A stretch of 64,000 bases of DNA from Micromonospora sp. WMMD1082 (GTDB lineage Bacteria; Actinomycetota; Actinomycetes; Mycobacteriales; Micromonosporaceae), in NCBI RefSeq assembly GCF_029626175.1, contig NZ_JARUBM010000002.1:744001-808000 (forward strand), given 5' to 3'. How positions within the stretch are numbered: position 1 is the stretch's first letter; each line of letters starts with the position of its first letter. Positions 59,659-64,000 of this stretch are shown in pieces. The notes beneath the pieces are model-generated. The model was given only the letters and a program-made list of their open reading frames with translations. It was not told where the DNA came from and ran no database searches. Made by a program: the position numbers and the translations under genes.

Positions 59659-60747
59659 GTGTCCTCAACTCCGGCAACGCCCACGCCACAGGTGGTGGTG
59701 TTCGGCCTCGGCGGCACCATCGCCATGACCAGCGGCACCGGCGGCGGCGCGGTCAGCCCTACCCTGACCGCCCAGCAACTCGTTGACGCCGTACCTGGCC
59801 TCGCGAACACGGGAATCGCGGTCGAGGTGGTGGACTTCCGCCGCCGACCCGGCGCGAGCCTCACCGTCGCCGACCTCACCGACCTGCACACCGCCGCAGC
59901 GCGGGCGCTGGCCGACGGCGCGGCCGGTGTCGTCGTCACCCAGGGCACCGACACCATCGAGGAAACCGCCTACCTGCTCGACCTGCTCCACCACCGACCC
60001 GAACCGATCGTCATCACCGGCGCGATGCGTAACCCGACCCTCGCCGGTGCCGACGGCCCCGCGAACATCCTCGCCGCCATCCACACCGCCGCCTCCCCAC
60101 ACGCGCGGGAGCAGGGCTGCCTCGTCGCTTTCGCCGACGAGATCCACGCCGCACGAGGGGTCACCAAGACCCACTCCACCAGCGGCGCCACCTTCCGCTC
60201 CCTGGACACCGGCCCCCTCGGCTACGTCCTCGAAGGCACCGTACGGATGCTGAACCGGGTGCCTTATCGGCTGACCGTCCCCGCGCCGCAGCGGGCAGAC
60301 ATCGCGACCGTTGCCCTGCACACCGTCACCCTCGACGACGACCCCACGCTCCTCGACGCCATCGGCCGGCACTGCGACGGCCTCGTCGTCGCCGGATTCG
60401 GCGTCGGCCACGTCCCCGAACCCCTCGTCGACACCCTCACCGACCTCGCCGGACGAATCCCCGTCGTCCTCGCCTCCCGCACCCCCGCCGGACCGACCCT
60501 CACCCACACCTACGGCTTCCCCGGCTCCGAGCAGGACCTCATCGCCCGCGGTCTCACCCCCGCCGGCTGGCTCCACCCCTACAAGGCCCGCATCCTGCTC
60601 CGCGCCCTCCTCGCCGCCGACACGAAACCACACGACATCGCGACCGCTGTCACCACAGCCGGCGGACTCACCGAACCCACCGCCTGGCCCTGGACCACCA
60701 CCGCCATCAACGACGACCGGCCGGAAACGAGCCCGACCAATGCGTAG
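59659..60747 (+). CDS. L-asparaginase family protein (type I/II bacterial fold)
   Basis: 362 aa; GTG 59659 follows GAAGGAA. VVVFGLGGTIAMTSGTGGG supplies the first catalytic Thr, GVVVTQGTDTIEETAYLLD the second Thr-Asp pair, and RGVTKTHSTSGATF the catalytic Lys. VITGAMRNPTLAGADGPANI and GLVVAGFGVGHVPE complete the family. No signal peptide, so cytoplasmic. It would release ammonia from asparagine or a related amide. Its stop overlaps the next gene by eight bases. Confidence 0.9.
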   Translation: MSSTPATPTPQVVVFGLGGTIAMTSGTGGGAVSPTLTAQQLVDAVPGLANTGIAVEVVDFRRRPGASLTVADLTDLHTAAARALADGAAGVVVTQGTDTIEETAYLLDLLHHRPEPIVITGAMRNPTLAGADGPANILAAIHTAASPHAREQGCLVAFADEIHAARGVTKTHSTSGATFRSLDTGPLGYVLEGTVRMLNRVPYRLTVPAPQRADIATVALHTVTLDDDPTLLDAIGRHCDGLVVAGFGVGHVPEPLVDTLTDLAGRIPVVLASRTPAGPTLTHTYGFPGSEQDLIARGLTPAGWLHPYKARILLRALLAADTKPHDIATAVTTAGGLTEPTAWPWTTTAINDDRPETSPTNA

Positions 60748-61219
60748 CCACGACCTGACCCCCGGCCGGATGATCGGCGTCGTCTTCGACCACGGCGACG
60801 ACTTCTTCACCGCCCTCACCGGCGCCTGCCGCGCCCACAACCTCAGACAGGGCTACATCCCGATGTTCATTGCAGGCCTCAGCACGGCGAAGATCGTCGG
60901 CACCTGCCAACGCCTCGACAACCCCGACGCCCCCGTCTGGTCACACGTCGACCTCACCAACATCGAAGCCCTCGGCGGCGGCACCATCGCCTGGGATGAC
61001 ACCACCCAGACCATCACACCCCACATCCACATCACCGTCGGACTCAAGGAACACAGCGCCACCGCCCACACCAGCCACCTGCTGGACGCCACCGTCCAGT
61101 TCCTCACCGAAATGCTCATCATCGAGGTCACTGCGCCGACGATGCACCGACTGCCGAACCCCAACCTGCACAACGTGCCGCAACTGCACTTCGGCCAACA
61201 ACCCACCACCGGTATCTAG
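60740..61219 (+). CDS. PPC/DUF296-domain protein
   Basis: 159 aa. MIGVVFDHGDDFFTALTGAC, LRQGYIPMFIAGLSTAKIVG, LGGGTIAWD and PHIHITVGLKEHSATAHTSH show the PPC fold with the metal-binding His cluster HIHITVG and KEHS...H. Stand-alone PPC proteins in bacteria are putative metal-dependent enzymes or sensors. ATG 60740 overlaps the asparaginase stop (ATGCGTAG), so the two are co-translated. Confidence 0.85.
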   Translation: MRSHDLTPGRMIGVVFDHGDDFFTALTGACRAHNLRQGYIPMFIAGLSTAKIVGTCQRLDNPDAPVWSHVDLTNIEALGGGTIAWDDTTQTITPHIHITVGLKEHSATAHTSHLLDATVQFLTEMLIIEVTAPTMHRLPNPNLHNVPQLHFGQQPTTGI

Positions 61220-61276
61220 CCCAGCAGTACAGCCCACGACATTGCCGGATGTCGGCGTGGCATTCCCAGCTCGCCA

Positions 61277-61702
61277 CTACGACGTTATCGGCGGCTCCCA
61301 TACGATGATCATCGTTGCGATGGGCAGCCCCGGCGTCTCGGTCGGAAGCTGCGGCAGCGGCACCCAGTCCACGCCGACCATAACCGAGCAGTCACAGGAC
61401 AGGCCGTCATCACCCAGCCTCGGTTCACCGCCTGCCACCTGTACCGCGAAGCATGCGGTCAGGCCCGAGGGATAGGGCACGTCGAGCAGGTACCGGACAG
61501 CCACAGGTTGAAGGCCGACCTCCTCGACGACCTCGCGGCGTACGGCGTCCTCGGCTGTCTCGCCGATGCCGATCCCGCCGCCCGGCAGCGTCCAGTATTC
61601 CTGGCCATCGTGACGACCGGAAGGACCACGCCCACGCTCCCGCACCATCGGCACTCGGCCGTCGCGCACGATCACAGCCGCCGCACGTTGGCGCTGCGCC
61701 AC
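61277..61702 (-). CDS. NUDIX hydrolase
   Basis: 141 aa from GTG 61702. The Nudix box is complete: LPGGGIGIGETAEDAVRREV followed by VEEVGLQ (G-x5-E-x7-R-E-x2-E-E-x-G). AAAVIVRDGRVPMVRERGRG and EYWTLPGG are typical of NUDIX proteins acting on nucleoside diphosphate derivatives. The substrate is unknown. It is followed by an Imm1-like gene on the same strand upstream. Confidence 0.88.
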   Translation of the reverse strand: MAQRQRAAAVIVRDGRVPMVRERGRGPSGRHDGQEYWTLPGGGIGIGETAEDAVRREVVEEVGLQPVAVRYLLDVPYPSGLTACFAVQVAGGEPRLGDDGLSCDCSVMVGVDWVPLPQLPTETPGLPIATMIIVWEPPITS

Positions 61703-61735
61703 TGCTATTTCACCCTTCCATGGGATCTCGCGCGG

Positions 61736-62155
61736 CTACACACTGGCAGTGGGCAGTAGGTGCGGTGGTGTGCCGCCGGTCTTGAGGAATGCGCCCGCTA
61801 CCTGAATGGCCGTGTCTGGTCGCAGCCGGAGATGCTCGGCGGGGTATTCGGTGGGTACCCCGCCAAGGTCGAAGTGGAGTTCCTGGTCAGGTGGTGGCAC
61901 TGTGCGGTCGTTGAGGTAGCCGCCGTCGTCGGCGATGTGTACCGCGAAGGCGTGGCTTCGGTGGCCGAGCCCGATCTGGACGCCGGGCGGCAGGTCGTCG
62001 GGGTCGTCGGTGATGTCGCTGAAGATCGTGACGACGACAGGCTCGCCAGCCTGGTGGATCTCGCGCAGGAGAGCTTCCAGAGCGTCGGGGTCGGTCAGGT
62101 CGACCTCGTGGCTATCGCGGTGGTCACCCCGGTCGTAGGTCCAGGCCACCTTCAT
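61736..62155 (-). CDS. Imm1-like immunity protein, without a visible toxin
   Basis: 139 aa. VVVTIFSDITDDPDDLPPGV, QIGLGHRSHAFAVHIADDGG, YPAEHLRLRPDTAIQVAGAF and FLKTGGTPPHLLPT follow the Imm1 pattern (IGLG..., A...EFL..G..P). Imm1 proteins neutralise nucleic-acid deaminase toxins delivered by polymorphic systems. No toxin or secretion gene adjoins it. A 25-bp palindrome lies 24 bases upstream (62179-62203). Confidence 0.7.
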   Translation of the reverse strand: MKVAWTYDRGDHRDSHEVDLTDPDALEALLREIHQAGEPVVVTIFSDITDDPDDLPPGVQIGLGHRSHAFAVHIADDGGYLNDRTVPPPDQELHFDLGGVPTEYPAEHLRLRPDTAIQVAGAFLKTGGTPPHLLPTASV

Positions 62156-62178
62156 GCGATCGCCTTTCCGTTTCCGGT

Positions 62179-62203
62179 GTAGGTACGCCAGTGGCGTACC
62201 TAC
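62179..62203. promoter_or_regulatory. 25-bp near-perfect palindrome upstream of the Imm1-like gene
   Basis: GTAGGTACGCCA, one central base, TGGCGTACCTAC. Arms are exact. Its position before the ribosome binding site suggests a repressor operator; no regulator gene is adjacent. Confidence 0.7.
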
Positions 62204-62255
62204 CCGTCATCGTCGCGTACGCCGCAAATGCCAGCCGGTATCCGGTCGTTTCTGG

Positions 62256-62612
62256 TCAGTGGGGCCAGTCGAGTTGTGCCTCGGGCACGCCGACGTCGCG
62301 GGCGTAGGTGATCGCTTCCTGTCGCCCGGCGTCGTCGCCTCGGGGATAGGTGAAGACGCGGCCGGCGAACACGACCCAGCTGGTGCTGTCCGTAGCGTAG
62401 TCGGCGTACCAGCGTCCCGGGGACAGCGCGGCGGCGAGCTGGCGGGCGAGTTCGTCGCCCGCGTCGTCGGAACAGGTGAAGTCGATCAGTGTCCACTGGG
62501 AGGGCTGGTCGCCGGTGGCGCTCCAGGCAGGGAGGCGGTGGATACGCCGCAACGTCAACGGCACGTCGATCGTGGCGTTCAGGGCCAGGCTCTCGACGAC
62601 AAGGGCACCCAC
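62256..62612 (-). CDS. Small conserved hypothetical protein
   Basis: About 118 aa; GTG 62612 or TTG 62621 start, neither with a good ribosome binding site. LSPGRWYADYATDSTSWVVF, AGRVFTYPRGDDAGRQEAIT and GVPEAQLDWPH are a pattern I recall from actinobacterial hypothetical proteins. It is a compact alpha/beta protein without catalytic motif; possibly another immunity-type protein by its size and neighbours. Confidence 0.65.
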   Translation of the reverse strand: MGALVVESLALNATIDVPLTLRRIHRLPAWSATGDQPSQWTLIDFTCSDDAGDELARQLAAALSPGRWYADYATDSTSWVVFAGRVFTYPRGDDAGRQEAITYARDVGVPEAQLDWPH

Positions 62613-62838
62613 GATAGGCAAGAGGAGTCACCGCCTGCGTTCTGGTGGCTAGGGCAGCGGCCAGCCTAGCCGCCTCGAACGAGTGTTCCAATTGCGGGCT
62701 TGGCGTGTCGGAGCGCCGACCCTCTTCGGCACGACGATTTCGGGCAAATGCACGGTAGTCGTGGACGGTTTCCGCAGTCGCCCCGGCGGAACCCCCGGGC
62801 TTCGGGCTGGTGCTGTCTGACCTCTCGGCACCAGGCAC

Positions 62839-63264
62839 TCAGCTGATGATGCTGTGCTGGGTGTCGGGGACCTGAGGCAGCCAGGTGACCGCGGCGTCGC
62901 GGAAGGACTGGTTGACCGGGACGAGAAGGGGGTCGTCCTGGTCGTCCAAGGCGGTGAGGTTGATGCCGATGAGTGTGTCGCCGTAGTCGAACGCCGCCAC
63001 CGAGCTGCCGCAGACGGCGCAGAAGCCTCGTCTTGTCTCGCCCGGGAACGTGTCGAACCACGTCGGCTCGTCGGCTTCTCCGGTCCAGTTCAGCCCTTCC
63101 AGTGGGAAGCTGACCCACGACTGGATCGGCCCGCCGGCCCGTTTCTGGCAGTGCGGGCAACTGCAGACGTGGGGGTAGTCGGGTTCGCCGCTCACGGTGA
63201 ACCGGACCTTGCCGCACAGGCAGCCGCCGGTGCGGACCTTGGTGTCGATGCCAGGTTCAAACAT
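62839..63264 (-). CDS. GFA-family (glutathione-dependent formaldehyde-activating enzyme-like) zinc protein
   Basis: 141 aa; ATG 63264 has GAGGA eight bases upstream. Zinc ligands: GGCLCGKVRF, HVCSCPHCQKRAG and RGFCAVCGSSVAAF, the C-x-C...C-x-C-x2-C...C-x2-C arrangement of the GFA/CENP-V fold. Actinomycetes of this kind lack glutathione, so the substrate must be another thiol adduct. Function unproven. Confidence 0.88.
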   Translation of the reverse strand: MFEPGIDTKVRTGGCLCGKVRFTVSGEPDYPHVCSCPHCQKRAGGPIQSWVSFPLEGLNWTGEADEPTWFDTFPGETRRGFCAVCGSSVAAFDYGDTLIGINLTALDDQDDPLLVPVNQSFRDAAVTWLPQVPDTQHSIIS

Positions 63265-63559
63265 TGCTTGGTTCCTCGCGTCGTGGGTCAATTGGACACC
63301 CCGCTCTGCTGTCTTGACGTTCTGCCGGATGCCTCGACGGCGCGAGGCAGGTCCCGAGCTGCGTAGCGGGTCATGGCCACTGCTGGTTGCGGTGCTTCAA
63401 GGTCGTCGAGGGCTGAGCCGGGTCGCCTATCAGCCCTTGCGCGCGGCCGATCCCGGCGTTCATTGGTGCTGCTGGTGTGGATCACTGTCTGCGGGTAGGG
63501 GTATGCGCCGACGCTTTGCCGGTATCGGGTCAAACGATTCGGGCCGGCCGGATCGGGCG
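63265..63559. other. Spacer without a supported gene
   Basis: About 295 bases between the GFA gene and the end of the exonuclease gene. The open antisense frame is His/Pro/Arg-rich and lacks a start signal. Confidence 0.4.
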
Positions 63560-64000
63560 TCACCAGAGGTGGAGTTGGTCGAGGAGGTGGGCCGCGCTGG
63601 GCAGGGGTGCGGTGGGCTGGCCGGTGATAAGCGTGTCGGGGAGTGGGATGTCGGTACGTAGGCGGATGGCGTCGCGCCAGGCGAGCAGCTCGGTCCACTG
63701 GTGGGTGATGGGGTGGCAGCGTGGGTTGCGGAGTCGGGGGCTGTTGGGGAGTTGGTCGAGGTGCCAGCCGTCGGTGAGGAGGTTGGCGGCGGTGGTGGGG
63801 CCGATGCCGCGGATGCCGGGAATGTGGTCGGCGAGGTCGCCGGTGAGTGCCCGGTAGTCCGGCCATTGGCAGGGGTGGATGCGATAGCGGTGGTGGATAT
63901 CGGCGGCGGCGAAGGTGCGGCGTGGGGTGAGGACAGTGACGGTGGGCCGTAGGAGTTGGTAGAAGTCCCGGTCGCTGGAGTAGCAGATGACGGATCGGCC
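63560..64000 (-). CDS. 5'-3' exonuclease / flap endonuclease-like protein, C-terminal part (runs off right edge)
   Basis: The last 146 residues are visible. ICYSSDRDFYQLLRPTVTVL holds the acidic SSDxDFYQL motif, and YRALTGDLADHIPGIRGIGP with TTAANLL is the helix-3-turn-helix signature GD.xDxIPGxxGIG of FEN1/PolA-type 5'-3' exonucleases. The tail is short. There is no polymerase domain after it, so it is a stand-alone exonuclease, as found on phages and plasmids. The start lies outside the window. Confidence 0.85.
   Translation of the reverse strand, partial: GRSVICYSSDRDFYQLLRPTVTVLTPRRTFAAADIHHRYRIHPCQWPDYRALTGDLADHIPGIRGIGPTTAANLLTDGWHLDQLPNSPRLRNPRCHPITHQWTELLAWRDAIRLRTDIPLPDTLITGQPTAPLPSAAHLLDQLHLW

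Noticed and set aside
59665..60840. 391-codon minus-strand frame opposite the asparaginase
   Set aside because: Gly/Val/Glu-rich antisense; the asparaginase has all catalytic residues.

Overview
The window is high-GC actinobacterial DNA with strong third-position GC, GTG starts, AGGAGG-type ribosome binding sites and many leaderless promoters (a TANNNT box 6-8 bases before the start codon). Gene families, intergenic repeats and a 10-methyl fatty acid gene pair point to Micromonosporaceae, most likely Micromonospora. That placement is inference from recognised families; no database was searched.

Left part (1-43,038) looks chromosomal. It holds a TipA-like MerR regulator; a membrane GGDEF/EAL protein; an ArsR-SRPBCC pair; a bfaB/bfaA (tmsB/tmsA-like) locus for 10-methyl-branched fatty acids; a ricin-type lectin; an MFS/GlxA divergent pair; a MoxR-like AAA/VWA pair; two aldo-keto reductases and a D-lactate dehydrogenase; an MFS/aldehyde dehydrogenase/XRE cluster; a secreted V8-like protease; an ECF-sigma/zinc-finger/TM/GH128 fusion; a frameshifted AA10 LPMO behind a CelR/CebR-like operator; an SOS-box-preceded DprA-like gene with a phosphoribosyltransferase; a CmtR/P1B-ATPase metal-resistance operon; and several regulator/enzyme pairs (SDR-XRE, MDR-TetR, esterase-TetR, methyltransferase/GDSL-TetR), most with visible palindromic operators.

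At 43,039-43,088 lies a 3'-terminal fragment of a tRNA-Ala(GGC) gene, CCA included, without its 5' half. Its orientation says the DNA to the right (43,089 to at least 64,000) is an integrated element whose intact tRNA and probably integrase lie beyond the window. The cargo is defence-like: a DUF4238 protein, a frameshifted helical-repeat gene, a PIN-domain membrane protein, a large protein with a C-terminal PD-(D/E)xK-like motif, a complete type I restriction-modification operon (hsdR-hsdS-hsdM) with an unrecognised fourth co-translated gene, an XRE-asparaginase-PPC operon, a NUDIX hydrolase, an orphan Imm1-like immunity protein behind a 25-bp palindrome, a GFA-family zinc protein and the C-terminal part of a 5'-3' exonuclease.

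The most unusual local structure is a repeated mini-cassette. At 7,004-7,078 and 25,153-25,236 almost the same short reading frame (24 and 27 codons) sits before a gene and ends in an ATGA overlap with that gene's start codon. In the first copy its own ATG also overlaps the stop of the gene before it, so bfaA, micro-ORF and bfaB form one continuous coupled chain.
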